Assembly: GCA_028583605.1 (NCBI GenBank)
Contig: CM053333.1
Location: 30,111,302-30,175,301, forward strand
Direction: 5' to 3'
Length of the DNA: 64,000 bases
DNA from: Dastarcus helophoroides
Lineage: Eukaryota; Arthropoda; Insecta; Coleoptera; Bothrideridae
In this document: positions 20,501-35,500 of the stretch, piece after piece
How the letters are laid out: the number at the start of each line of letters is the position of its first letter
Position numbering within the stretch: position 1 is the first letter of the stretch
Notes under the pieces: generated by a model
What the model saw: only the letters and a program-made list of their open reading frames with translations
Databases searched by the model: none
What the model was told of the DNA's origin: nothing
Made by a program: the position numbers and the translations under genes

Positions 20501-23500
20501 ATATTTTTTTTACTCCATTTTAAAGAAAATTCCTCAAGAATACAATTTCAACTTTCTTTTTTTTTGGAAAGTAACGAGAATATTGATATGTCAAAATTTT
20601 AATTAGAAATGTGAAAATTTCTAGAAAAGGTCAAAATTTCGAGTTTAGTGTCAATGAATTTTATAAAATGTATAACGCTTACTGTTAGTAAGTGTGCATT
20701 TAATTTTGACAGTCAAACAAGTTACTTTAATCCCTTCTACCATTTAATGTTTAATTGGTTTTTTTACTCATACATTTTTTAGATTAGATTTGCGCCTTAA
20801 AACTTACCGATGGTAGCTGAAGGTTGCTTTGGCCTTTGAACGACCATCAGTTTGGGTTGTTCGGTATTATTTGTTGTTGCAGTGGTCGAAACAGTTGGCA
20901 ATCTAACAATTTTGCCAACTCCTTGCGACGGTTGCACCAAAGTAAGTGTTTTATTTGCACCAGCCATTTGTACGGTAACAGGTTTTCCTCCTATCATAAC
21001 CTGCTTCTAAACAATAAAAACCAAATGAGAATGAAGCTTGAAATAAGTAATAGTAAAAACTTACTGTGTTTTTAGCCAAAGTGACCGTTTTTGGTGACCC
21101 GACGACAGTCATGGGCATCGATATTGTAATGGGTTTGCCCGCTATTTTAACGTTTTGTAAGCTAGTAATTGTAGGTGATGAAGAAGGTAAAACATTAACG
21201 GTAGTAGTCTTTACAGGAGTTACGTTTATGGATTGTGCATTAGTAACAGTCTGTATAGTTCTAATACCAGTGTTAGAACTGACAACAAGGACCTGTTGGT
21301 TGCTTATCGTTGGTATTTGTCCAGCAGAACTTTTAGATAAAACTAATTTTCCAGTAGTTTTATTCATCTGTATAATATTTGAAGGTATCGTTTTAACAGT
21401 AGTCAAAACTTTGTTGGCGGGGTTGCTAGGCACAATCTTTACAATAGTATTTTTTGCTTGTTGCGGTAAAACAGTACTGGCAGTTTTATTTTGTACAATG
21501 TTGCCAGATTTTGGTAATGTAGCTAAAGTCATCCCCGTACTCGTTTTCACAAGAGTCACAACTTGCTGTTGAACGCCACCTTTTTGGATTATATTGCCTC
21601 CTTTTTGTACCAAAAGTTGCTTACCGGCCACCTGTAAACAAATGTAAGAAGTCTAGTTTTAGAGATAAAAAGGGTCTTCAGATAACATGTTAAAAAGAAA
21701 TACAATCAAAATGGTATTAAGTCATTTTACATAAAAATTTGTGGGGTTTAAATCATGATAAATTTTAGGTCAACGTAGACCAAGGGTGGGGAAACTGCAG
21801 TCTTAAGGCCACGTGCCTAGGACATTATCTGCTGCAGTATTAAACAAGATTTTATTACATTATGAGATTATTAACACTAATAAGCACGTGTGAATCAATC
21901 GGAGAATTTTAATTTGAAATTTTATGAAAAAAATAAGAATTTTGTGAAAACGTCACAAAACTTGGAAAAAATAAGCTGAATGAATAATAAATTTTAACAA
22001 TTTCAACTTCAATATTTAGATTTTTTATGGTTCCACACCTTATAAATGAAAAAAAAAGGGAACCCTTACAATCTCATTCTCAGGTCCATCCGTCCATAAG
22101 AAGGAACAGAGGAAAAAAATACCCACTTTAAACAGGACATTTCGAGAAAATCATCGAAATTGCGATTACGATTTTTAAATGTTTTTGTTTCAGAAACCTC
22201 CACTTTTTTAATGAATTTCTAATTTTTTGGTAATAATTCGAAATAAAATATTAATTTTTTCTCAAAACTTCAGCTAACCTTCAATCTAAAATTTTAACTT
22301 CATTCCCGAAATATTAAATTTAAAGCCAAAATATTGTTATAGTAAAAATTGCGGGAAAAAAGTCGAAATTTTAATAAAAATTGGAAATTTCGAACAAAAA
22401 CTTCAAATTTTGGGATTAACAGATTTTAATTTTTTTCTTAAAAAGACAAGTCGAATATTTGACCTTGAATTGAAACTTTCAGCTTTGTTTCTAAAATTTT
22501 GGATGCAAATTTAAAATTTTATGGCTATGAAATTAAAATCGTATGGCTATAAAATTAAAATTTTACGATTAAAGTCAAAACTTCGAGACTTCAGTCAAAA
22601 TGAAAAGAGAAAAGTCAAAAGTTGGAACAAAAAGTTGAAACTTTCAAAAATCCTGCCACTCTCTCATGGTTATCAAAATTTCGATCCAAATTAAAAATTT
22701 GTTGTGTGTTTTTTAATTTCAATTCGAAAGCGAAACTTTCGACCGTAATTTCAACATTTTAACTTTTTTCCTGAAATCCCGAATGTGTAAATGACAAACT
22801 GTTGTGAACAAACTCAAAAGTCGTTTTGTCAAAAAATTGAAATTATGAAAAAATAATTAGACTTGTGTGTAAAATGAAAATATACAGCTTTAAAGTAAAA
22901 ACAAAATTTTCAGAAAACATTTTTTGAAGGAAGATTAGAAATGCAATTTTTTTTCATAGGTTTATGGGTTTTTCAAAAATCCGAAGTTTTAAATTTTCTT
23001 AAAATTTCAACTAAAAGTTCGAGCTTAACCCATACTCGTTAGATTAACCCCTTGACATACGACGTCTCTAAGACGTCAGGTATGTCATTTTGGTCATGCA
23101 TCAATGCTGTGTTTTTTAGACAGTTGAAGATGCTTTCCCCTTCTGACACCACTCATAAATGTGTCCTTCGGTCACCAATGGTTTACAATTTTTCACAATG
23201 ATGTATGGACGACATAGACGCCCACCATTCGAACTGATGTAAACAAGGAAAATGACAGTTTCATTGCGTGTTATGAAAAGGAGTTCTGACTAACTGACTC
23301 GAGGGAAAGGCGACCGCCTTTTATAGTTTTGGTTCCCGGGTTCTAGAAAAATCCCGCAGATAAGGCTTATCGTTTGCCTAAATTTCTGGAACGCTTATCT
23401 GCCGTTTGCTTCGTTATCGTGGCCGCTTTCCCCTTATCAGATATTTCTAGAGAATTTTCTTACGTACTAAATTCTATCATTTGCATTTCGTTACACTACG

Positions 23501-26500
23501 ATACAACGCGCATTTTATTCGTGAGCCAAGGGGTTAATAATCAAAATTATGCATGAAATAAGCATTGACGTTTAGTTAAAACTACTTGTTTCAATGTTGA
23601 TACCTAATATATTAGTTAAAGGCTCGCTAGGCAACAAAATATATTGTAACAAAAAATGTAATTATAAAATTTAGTTGGGAAGTTTCTAGAAAATTTGATA
23701 AGGGGAAGCGGCCTCGATAATAAATCAAACGGCAGATAAGCGTTCCAGAAATTTTGGCAAACGATAAGTCTTATCTGCTTGTTCCTTCTAGAACCCGATA
23801 AGGGACCTATATAAGGCGGTCGGCTTTCCCTCAAAGTCAATGAATAGGTTAGTTAATTAAACAGTTTTAGTGAATTACAATTGTAGTGTTCCGAGTTCAG
23901 TTTAGAAATAAAGTGGGTACAGTTCACCAAGTGTTAATCATTCGAACCAATAACGCGCAACAATACAAACGAACATATCAACGAATTTAAACAGAACATC
24001 ATTTTGAATCTGCACGAACTTGTTAAAGCTGATATTATAGAAAATATCTTACTTTTTAAAAAAAGAGAATGATAAAAATAAGACGAAACAGAAAATACCG
24101 CACCAACTAAAATAATAAGTGACGACTTACCTGCTGAGGCGAAGCAGCTTGACGGATTATCGTTCCGCTTGTATTCTGGACGCGAACCGTGGGTGCGGCT
24201 GCAGTTAAGATAAATTAAGAACAGAACAAAAAAAACCGATGCAATAGTTACCAATTTTGATTGGGGACGTTTGTGGGGCAACAGTAATCTTTTGTGTGGC
24301 GGCAGCTGCTGCGGCAAGTGCCTGGATGCCCGACATGCCGGCCTGCGTCGTTTTCGGGGTGCCTTCGACAATGGCAACATTCTGAACAGACATCGGAGCA
24401 CATGTCGCTACAACCTTCGCCGCAGTTCGGGCTATAAAACACACACGATTTAACGTAGCGTACAATGACTAAATTGCCCAATTAGGTGATAAATGGGAAA
24501 AAATGAAAAAGCGAAATCATGCAAAAGAAAGCTGCGCAAATTGGGCAATTTAGATATAACGGCAACATTGCTAACTGAATGTATTTCAAACTGTTCCCCA
24601 CTGGCAGTGCAATAAAGCTCCAAACTAATTGGAAATATTTACATAGAGCGCCCGGGAAAAAATAATGAATTGTTATGCATATTTTAACAAGAATTTTCAA
24701 AATTGACACTATTTTATACAAATAAACAACTATTTTTTACATGGCAGCAAACCGACTTCCACTTGACCTTTTAGTTTTGGCTGAAGTCATTAGAAATTAT
24801 TTATGGCTATTTCGAATGAAAAATAATCAGTCATTAAATTAGAATATAGGCTACCACTTTTAGATTCACCAGGTGGCGTCAGAGGCGCGTGAAGTAGCTA
24901 TCAAAAGTTAGTTTTAAGTGTGGAACATATTTACAGATTGTATCTTAATAGTGGTTCCCAAAATTTTTTGATAAGCGGCGTCTTTACCGAAATATGTTTG
25001 CAACTCCTTAACTCCAACTCTGCCACAGTTGTGTCAAATTATTGCTGGTAGTTTAAAAATACCTAAAGTAATAAATGCAATATGGTATGTAAATTCACAA
25101 ACAATTCATTGAACATCATTAAAATGATTACCACTGGATGGATTAGCTTCACAGTAAAATTTTTTTTTTAAATCAAATTTTATCTGTACATGATGCAGAC
25201 ATGGTTAGAGGACATTTTGATTTTTAGTTCAAAATTCATCCTTCTTCTTAAAATTTTCGTTTTTTCGAAAGTGTCCTTTTTTTTTTAATTGTGGTTTTAC
25301 CTCAAATGTCAATCCTTGTATTTATTTCAAAATTTTACTTTCTCAAGGAAACTTCTATTTTCTAAATTCCAACTTTTTTTTCAAAATTTTAATTATTTTA
25401 TCAATTTTAACTTTTTTTTTTAAATATGACTTTTTAAAAAACATGTCTTTTTTCACAATTCGTCCCTTTTTAAAAAAGGTGGATTTTTTTTTGAATCCGA
25501 ATTTCTGAATACGATTTGTTTCTTAAAATTTGACTTTTTCCCACAAGTCTCTTAAAATCCAACCTTTTATATTTCTACAAATTTCCACCGTTTCCGAGAA
25601 ATTCGTCTTTTTTATGGACATTTAAAGTGTTTTACCTCAAAATTTGTCTTTTTTAAAAAGTTTCGCATTATAAAAAATCTGACCTTATTTTTTTAAAAGT
25701 TGACCTTCTGAGAAATATGTTTTATTTCCAAATTCTTCTTTATCGGAAGTTTCATTTTTCTTAAAATTGGACTTTTTTAACTGGTGTTTTGCTCAAAATT
25801 TTGATTCTCAAACTTTCAACTTTTTACTAAAAATTTGAATTTTTATTAAATTTGACTACTATTGGACAACCAATTTCTTTCTCAATAGTTGAATTTTAAC
25901 TAAAACTTACAACTTTTGTCAGAGTTAGACTTTTTTCTTTCATAACTCGAAATTTGACTACTTTTTAGGAAGATAGATTTTTACCTTAAAATTCGGCATT
26001 TTCTGTTTCTCGCAATTTCGAATTTCTTCTCAAAATGCCTTTTCTATTTTCTCGATAACAGGTCAACGCTTTAATAAAATAAATAAAAAGATCGAGAAAA
26101 TTTTACTTTTTTCCAAACTGGTCTTATTTATTTTTAAACTAGCTGACCCTGGCGAATTTCGTACCGCCTTCGAGTTAATAAATATCGTGTTAACTATTAG
26201 CTGAATTAAATTTTACATTCAAATAATTAATACGCTCAAACATAGGCTTTGTCGCTTAAGCGACAAAGCCTGTGCCTGTTTCCGAGTGAATCCTACGCGA
26301 AAAACCGCTAAAAACAAAAGAGATATAGCGCCATCTACTGGAAACTGGTTACAACACATTTACAGCTAGTGTAGGTTGCCATACGTTTCTGTTATGTACC
26401 TGTTATGAATCAGAGATGGCGCTGTAAACGAATTCTTTATAAAACATTTTTTTGGGATTTTTTTCAATATTTTAGTCTTTATTCGACTATTTGAGACAGA

Positions 26501-29500
26501 AACAAATCCAACAAAGCCAAGATCATAAAAATCCGTCCAGCCGTTCTGGAGTTATATATGGTGTAACTAACACGACTTTGTTTTATATATCGCTGCTGCG
26601 CATGTAAAAGTGGTTAAGTAAAACTTTCGTGAAAATGAGTTCAAGTCGTTTTCATATATAATTTTGAAGTTACTGGCGTTGTTTAAAGGAAGCTAAGTCA
26701 TTTGGAATATAATTAACTGTTCCATTGTGCTCGTCACTCAAAAGTCTAAGTCAGAGGTCATAAGCAAACCGAGTTACGTTGTTTTCTCCAATTTTATGTA
26801 TTTTTGACGTAACCCCTTTTACACGCGCAGCAGCGATATAGATACTTGAATGGTGAACCCTTTATTATATTTAAAAATTCTATTTATTTGAAAATCTGGG
26901 TTTTGCAGAAAATTTGGCTTTTTTACTGAAGTGGCTATTTTTTGTTATATTCGACTTTTGAAAATTTGTTTTTCGAAATTTCTTTTTCTGAAAATGTTGC
27001 CTCTTTTGAAACTCTTTAATCCGAATTTATGGAAACAATTTGTTTATCAAAATTTGTCTTTTTCCTAAAATTTTGAAGGTTTTTCTTAAATATTCATTAT
27101 AATTTCTGCAAATTTCCGCTTTTTTCTCGAAATCCTAATTTTTTCAATCGAAAGTTTGACCTTATTTTCTCAAAATTAGTGTTTTTGTAAAGTCTGACTT
27201 TATTATCAAAATTCTACTTTTTTCGTTAAAAGTTGACTGAAAAATATCCCGTTCTTAAATGGTGAACCCTTTATTATATTTAAAAATTCTATTTATTTTA
27301 AAATCTGAGTTTTGCAGGAAATTTGAATTTTTTTACAGAACTGGCTATTTTTTGTTGCATTCGACTTTTGAACATTTGTTTTTCGAAATTTCTTTCTTTT
27401 TTTAAAAATGTTACCTCTTTTAAAATTTTTTTTAATCCGAATTTATGGAAACAATTTGTTTATCAAAATTTGTCTTTTTCCTAAAATTTGGAAATTTTTT
27501 CTTAAATAATCATTATAATTTCTGCAATTTTCGCTTTTTCCTCGAAATTCTAATTTTTTCAATCGAAATTTTGACCTTATTTTCTCAAAATTAGTGTTTT
27601 TGGAAAGTCTGACTTTATTAACAAAATTCTACTTTTTTCATTAAAAGTTGACTGAAAAATATCCCGTATCGTCTGGAAATTCCGACTTTTTTTATCAAAA
27701 TTCTTTTTTTTAACTTTCCAATTTTTCTTCAAATTCGACCTATTTAAATTAGTCGTGTGCTTGAAGTTCCGATTCCTAAAATTCATTTCGATTTCAAAAA
27801 TTTAACATTCTCTCTCCAAAATTGGAATTTTTTCTCAAAATTTCACGTTCTATTGAAAAATCGGTTTACTTAAAATGTAGACTTTTTTCTTCTTCAGAAT
27901 TCGTCTTTTTTTCTTTCTTCCTTTTCTCCCGAAGTTCGATTATTTCTGGAAAAATTGTCGTTTACCCCAAAATTCATAAATTTTCAGTTTCAACTTCTTT
28001 GTCTTAAATTTCTTTTTCATTGTCTCAAAAAAAGGTCAAAAAATTAATTAAAAAAAATCATAAAAATATTGAGAAAAATATATCTATAAATTTATTCTCT
28101 GACTTTCAAACCTGCTTCCTCTCGCAATTTCGACTTTTGATCAAAGTGTCTACTTTTTATCGAGAGTTCGACTTTGTCAAATTTTTTTTATTACGATATC
28201 TTCCTGCAGTAATTGTGTGCAGTACGGTGTTTCCATGTAATAAATCTAACCAACTTTTCATAAGAATTTCAGCAACATTTCAGAGAAAAGAAATACTATT
28301 TTATGCTGTTCTTGAAATGAACTCTTTTCACAAAACTGAGAGTTCAAACTTAAAATTTTTAAGCTTGGAAATTGCATATTTTTTTACAATTGACTTTTTC
28401 TCCTTTTTTGGGATAAATTCTCAGAGTTTTAATTTGCAAATTTTTGTTCCTACGTTTTCGATTTTAAAATCTTTTCAAAGCTTTTTTCTCGCAATTTCGG
28501 CTTACTTAGAGGTCAAATTTTTTTTTGATTTTTTCGTGAACTGATTGTGTGCAGTACGGTGCTTTTATGTAACAATAAATCTACTTGGACTTTTGTAGGA
28601 AAATTTCGGCTTTATAGAGATTATAACTTTTTAGTCGAAATGTCTATTTTAGTCTCATAAATTCTGTTTTTTTTTTCCAAAATTTCCACTTTAAATGTCG
28701 ACTCAGTCTCAAAAAGCGACATTTTTAACTCCCTTAAATAGATTTAGCATTGTTTTATCCGTCATTGGATACAACATTATTCCAGGTTTCGCTATTAAAT
28801 TGTTGCTTTAGTATGTGCTGCAGTACATAGTGTGGTACACTGAAATTGTAATATTTTATGTTCAAAATATATTTCCCAAATAACTGTAATAAATTAAAAA
28901 AGGAAACTTAAAAAAATTGTAGTGCGACATTTTTAAAGTGAATTTTAGCTCAACGGTTTTTGCGACAGGTTGGCTCATCTTCTCAATCCAAGCAGACAAA
29001 ATTATAGGCGACCACTATTTAAAATACGCTGTAGCGTTCCATTACTACAGCATAATAAAGGTAAATAGCGTCAATTACTGATAAAAACAACTTTATACAA
29101 AATTCTTGCAAAAACAGCGTTAATTCCTTATAGGATTATCGATGACACCGAAAATGATCAAAAAACATTTAACGTTCTCAGGCGTGCTTTAAAAGAATAA
29201 AATGATCTTCCTTCACCAAAGCCTCAACTTGCCAAATATAGAGAAACAATTTGGAAGCATCAGCTGTACATAAATGAAAGCTAAAAATATAAAAATACCT
29301 TTGACGACCTGAGGTTGTGGTTGCGCGGGTTGCGGAGGCGGAACTTGTACCTTCGCGGGCGTGTCTTGATGTACGGGAGATTTAATTGTTGTGGCACCTG
29401 TCGGACTTCCTATGACTGGCGTGCCTGGTGATTGACCAGCTTTTGGAGATGATAGGAAGGAGAAAACTGAAGAGGATGGTTGAGTCGTAGTTTTAGAAGC

Positions 29501-32500
29501 TGTCGTGGCCGGAGGAGTTGGTAGCTCGTATTTTTGTATCTGCGACGACAAAACTAATTAGGCAAAAATTCCAATTTAAATAATTTAACGTACTTGCAGA
29601 ATGTAGGTATGAACGGACGGTGTTCCGGTCCAATTTACTTCCAAGGAGTGAGTCGCTGCTTTTACTAGGGAAACTCGACTAGGTGGAGCAGGCCTGTCTA
29701 CTTCTAGATACCATAAATCCTTACAACAAACTTGATTTTTATAAGCTTTTCGATAACCGTCTCTACCTGACCATATATACAATCTTGTACTAATGCCAAC
29801 AGCACAATGTCCTGCTCTAGCACAGGGAGCGTTCCCTTGTAAATTATTGACGTTTAATTCATCCCAATTCATTGTTTCTGAAACAAGCGGCAGTTAAAAC
29901 AAAAGTAAATTCATCGCCAACGCCTTAGGAATGCAACAGATTGAAACACAATTACCTACATTTATCAGTATCATTCATTTTAGTCAACATTTTTCGTTGA
30001 AACGCAACCTACGAGTTTGTTTCCAAGATGCCAAGTGTTTTTAGTGAGGAATCCGTTAAAACTTTTGGGGGGAGGGTTAGAAGGAAATAGTTGTATAACT
30101 AGTTGTATAAATAGCTGTATAAACAAACTAAAATAACCTATCGTGTCAAATGTTGGTAACGCGTTGGGTGTCGCGAAATCATAAGATTTTTCCCCAATCA
30201 AAAAGTCGCTCAACGCGCCTAAAAAGTTTTCAAGCCAAAGAAAAATCCAAAAATTGAAATTTCAAGTCCCTTAATTTTAAAACAGACATTTACATTTTCA
30301 GCAAAACTAAATTTATAAAACGAATTCGAGCTTTTACTTAAAAAATTTATTTTCGAAAGAAGCGTAATTCTCAAATTTACACAGAAGGAAATAAATGTTG
30401 CTTGTAAATATTTTTAACTGTAGCACATTTAGTTGCATCCCATTACAAAAATTGAAATACAAATCTTGTTCCCTGAAACCAAGAAAGATTAAAAAACACA
30501 ACAAAGGTTGCTCTAACCCATTTCGACAGCCAAGCTATCATGTGAAGACGAAACGCGTTAGAGCAACCTTTGTTGTGTTTTTTAATCTTTCTTGGTTTCA
30601 GGGAACAAGATTTTTATTTCAGTTTTTGAAGATAACCAAGGACCAGTCCGTTCCACCAAAATCCCATTACAAAACATCCAATTGACATTAAATTAAACCA
30701 TTATGAATCTCAAGTAGAAATATTCTCAAATTCTCGATTTTGAAGTACAATAACAAAGTCGGAATTTTGAGAAAAAAACTATCTTCCATAAAATGAGTAT
30801 TGCAATTTATTAAACTACTTTGGTGGTAATTATTGTGAATTTGTCAGAAGTGTGAAACGCCTGCTGATGCATTGAAATTGAAACAGATTTTTTTTTTATT
30901 ATTGGGGCATTTACATTTACATTGTATTATGGAATATTAATTGATGTTGAATTTTGATATATTCTACCTAATGTTAGTTTCACCTTGTGTACACACTGAC
31001 ATTTCCACCTCGTATTTATATATCATGTATACTTGGTTGTATAAAGCCGATTGGCGTCTAATATCAATAAAAAAAAATTAAAATGATACAAAGTTTTAAT
31101 TCGGAATGTTAAAATAAAATTCGAAACTCAGAATTCAAATTCAAAATTAAGACGAAAGGATTATTAGTAAATATTTTAAGAACCCAAAGTTACCAAAAAA
31201 AAAACCACGCAATTTTGAGAAGAAACTTGATATTTCAAAAGAAACAACTCATAATTTATACAATAGAAAAATTCGTAAATTTCTAGCTTGTTCTCCAGCT
31301 TTCAACTTAAATAACCGATTTTTCTTGAAGTTTCGACTTCTAAAAAAAAACTGCGCTTGAAGCTTATTTTTCGAAAATCAAAATTTTGAAATTAAATTCG
31401 AGGTTAAATTTAACATTTGAGAAATAAAACGTTCGAATGTAATCATAAAATTTATAAAAAAAAGTTTATTGTAAAATGTTCAAGTTTGAATTTTATATTT
31501 TTAACAAGTTTAAATTTCGAGAGAAGCTCAAAATTTATAAAAACAAAATTCCACTTTTAACACATTTCAAGAGGGTATTTTAAAACCTTAAATCTACCTT
31601 AAGAATTTAACTTTTTTTGAGAATTTCAAATTTTTTGGAATTTCGATTTTTTTTGGGATTGAGACTTTATCCAATTGCGATTTTTTTTGTTATATAATGT
31701 AGGTTACTAATCAAGTTTTTGTCGACGTTTCAACATTTCCCTGATGTTTTTTTCGAAATTTTGACTTTATTCAAAGTTCCACTTTTTAAAAATTTCTTTG
31801 AACTTTGGCTTTTTTTGAAAATTGAAATTTTTTTGAGAAAACTTTTTCGAATTTTCTTGAATTTTTGGAAAATTTCGATTTATTTCTCAAACTTTGAACA
31901 TTATAAAACTTCCAACTATTTTTCTGAAATCTATATAACTCGAAATTGTTAAAATTTCGACCGTTTTCAAAATTTATACTTTTTGTCAATGTTGGCTTTT
32001 TAAAATCTAGACCTTTTTGAGAACTTGACATTTTTTGACAATTTCGACATTTCAAAACCCCCATAAATCGATTTTATTTTCAACATTTCTGCTTTTACCG
32101 AAGATCTGTGCCTGGTTTTGAAAATTACTTTTTTTAAATTTTAACCGTTTTGTAAAGTAAAACTGTTGTAAAATAAAAATTTTTATTCACCCCCCCCCCC
32201 CAATTTCAACCTTTCCGAAAATATCGAATTTTCCCAAAATCGGTCCTTTTCTCGAAATTTCGACTTTTTTTGGAAAATTCATTTTTGAATATTTCGATGG
32301 TTTTGAAAATTTCGATTTTTAGAAGTTAATCTGCTTCTGAAAAATTACAGTTTGGGGAGGAGGTGATTCCATTTTTTTATAAATTTAGACGTTATTAAAT
32401 CTTCTACGTTCATTTTTCGAAATTTTGAAAACCCAAATTATTAAAATTTCTACTTTTTCAAAATTTCCACGTTTTTTTCGAAATGTTGGCTTTTTAAATC

Positions 32501-35500
32501 TAGACCTTTTATGGAAACTTGGCTAAAAATTTCCCATTTTGAAAATTTTAAACTCCCATTTTTTTTCGAAATTTTTCACTTTGAAAAATAGAAATTCTAA
32601 AATTTCGACTTTTCAAAATTTCTTTTTTTTAAATCTGGACTTGTTTTTCAAAATCTTACTTGAAAATTTCAACTGTTGTCAAACTTATCATTTTTTTCAA
32701 AATTTTGATCTTTCTGAAAATTCCGATTTCTTCAAAATCCCGACTTTTTCTCAAAATTTAATTATTTGTACATTTTGACTTTTTTTTGAAAAAAATTGAC
32801 AAATTTTAACTATTTTGAAAACTTAGGACTGTTTCTGAAAATGTCGTTTTTTTTTAAATGTTGATCCTTTTAAAAATTTTAACTTTTATAAACGACTTTT
32901 TGAAAAAATCGTTTCTGAATATTTCGACTGCTATTCTAAGCGACTTTATTAAAATTTCATTTTTTTTTAATTTCGACAATTTAAACTTCCTTTTTTTCCA
33001 AATGTTGTCCTAATTTTAAAAATTTGACTTTAAAATTGGGAACAATTCATTTTTAATTATTCCAACTTTTTGAAATCTAAAATTTCCGCTCATTTTCTCA
33101 AAATTTTCTTCTGTTTTAAACTTCTCTTGCAAGGGATCTGTATAAAAAAATCTGACTTTTTTTCAAACTTCGACCTTTAGAATTCGATTATTTTTATGAA
33201 TATTTCGACCAAATTTCAACATTTCCCAGAATTCCCTTTTTTTTAAATTTCAATTTCTTAGGAGATTGACTTACTTTGAAAATTCGACTTTCATTTCTTC
33301 TATTTCTTGAAATTTGGATTTTTTAGGAAATTTTTATCTTTAAAAATGTAAACATATCAAAATTTAGACATTTTTTAAATTTCTTTGTTCCTTTGGTTTT
33401 TTGTTTTTGAGAATTTATCTTTTTCAGAATTCCAACTATTTTTAAAAATTAAAAGACGTTTCTTATTCAAAATGTCCAGTATGTGTGGGTTTCCATTAGG
33501 ACAGGCAAAATAAAGTTACTTTACGGGCGCAGTTGGTTCATCTAAATCTATATGTATATACATTAATGTTAAGATTTTAAGGTTTTACGAAAAAAAGAAT
33601 ATTTATCTTAAAAGGATACGGGTTTACATCTTTCTATGCTCGACGTTTCGCCAAAATCTCGTCCGACATCTTTAAATTAGGGAAGTTATGTAGCCCTGTA
33701 CCATAACCAAAACTATCGGATATCAAATAGAAAAATATCCGAATCCGCAGCCCAAACTGATATAAATCTTGCGGATGTTATTTGAAAATGTACAATGATC
33801 ACAAATTAATAATATAAATTAGATTGTTAAGTTTGAATTTTAAATATATTTTTTGACAGCCAATAGAGATGCATGTGCCCAAAAACGTAAAAACTTTATG
33901 ATAAACTAAATGGTTAGCTTCAATAATCTCTAAGAACAGTTTTCACTACATTTGCTGCAATTACAGTTTCTGATTCTGGATAGTTTTTGCAATCGAGAAT
34001 ATAATTTAAATGAAATTAAAAAAATATTTACCACATGATATTAAAACAGGAAATAACAGTATTACATTTTCTTACTATTGTTAACTACTGATCCAAAAGA
34101 ACTGTGAGAAATAGGATCATGCAGGGTAAATCGGGATTTTGGAATATTACGCCTCGTTACACCAATTTTGCGTTACTGCTCAAAAAGTAATTCATTAAGA
34201 GCATTAAAATTATTAGGTTTAATAAGTAAAATCAAATGACTGAAATAAGGAGGAAATTGTGTCAAAAACTGAACTAGAATGAATATCTGTTGCATCCACG
34301 ATAACTCTTATAACTTACCTAAATTAAGGCAAGCCATACTGGCTGTACATTTCCATTCTTTCTCATTAGTAGCTGATTTAACATCTTCTACAACAACTGG
34401 TACCCACCCACCAAAAATAAACATTCTATGTCCTATGAGTGTGGCTGTATGTAATGATCTAGGTAATGGTGTTATTCCCGAAACCTGCGGTTTTGACCAA
34501 GTCATCATTTCGGTGTCCAGGAACCAAAGGTCTCCCAGCCTGCATCCACTCATCCCACCATATATAACAAGAAACGATTTTCCTCTGTTTTTGTCCACAT
34601 AAGCGACCCCTGTGTGAGATTCTCTGGGTGGAGGTGAAGGACCATTGGTCAAAGGAATGTCCCATTGTACCGGGTTGGTGCGTATATCCAACGTGTACAA
34701 ATCGTTTAAGTATCTAGGTACATTATTCTTAGGATCTATACTATCATTGGCTAATCCGCCAAATAAATACACTTTATTGTTGACCAATGTAAAGCTGTGC
34801 CCCAAACGAGGACAAGGCGGTGTCCCGACTTTTGGAGGTCGAGGCTTTAGTCGCTTCCATTCCCATTTTGAAGCCTGATAAAAGAAATGATATCCACTTT
34901 AGAAAAAATTCCAAGTATATCAAAATCACCTTCACAAATCCTTATCAAGTTTATGTTAATTTGCGAAAGATAAAGATAACAATACTTCCATAGATGTCCG
35001 AATATTAAAATTGTTCATTATTAAATGTTTGGAGCAGAGAATAAACAAAAATTATTATTAAATAGGATATTGCTACAATTTTAAAATTGTTGTTAGGAGC
35101 TGAGATACTGCAAAGTAATTTCTAAAATGATAGATTAGTAAATACCGATGTTGTTTAAACTTGTTCAATAATACAACAATTTATAAAATTTTTGAATGAG
35201 TTATTTATTAACAATTTAATCATATTTTAGTGTAGAACTGTGGTGAGCATGTTTTTTATCTTCAGTATGGTGACAACTTCGCAGTAATAAATAATAAACA
35301 TGATAAGAATTAAAAAATATAAAAACATGTTTACCTGAAGTTCATATAATTCGTTACTATATTTCCCATACTCCACCATACCCCCAAATACCAATAACCG
35401 GGTGCCTTCCACTACAAATCCATAAGCAGCGCATCCTGGTGGAACGTCCCCTTTTATTATAGGTACAAACCATTGATTTGTTGCTGTGGAAAATAGCATT

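Noticed and set aside
21066..21572. 168-codon plus-strand frame
   Set aside because: It is the exact shadow of HCF exon 8 on the other strand.
28020..28544. 174-codon plus frame in HCF intron 5
   Set aside because: Phe/Ser/Lys-rich with no motif; expected in A/T-rich motif DNA.
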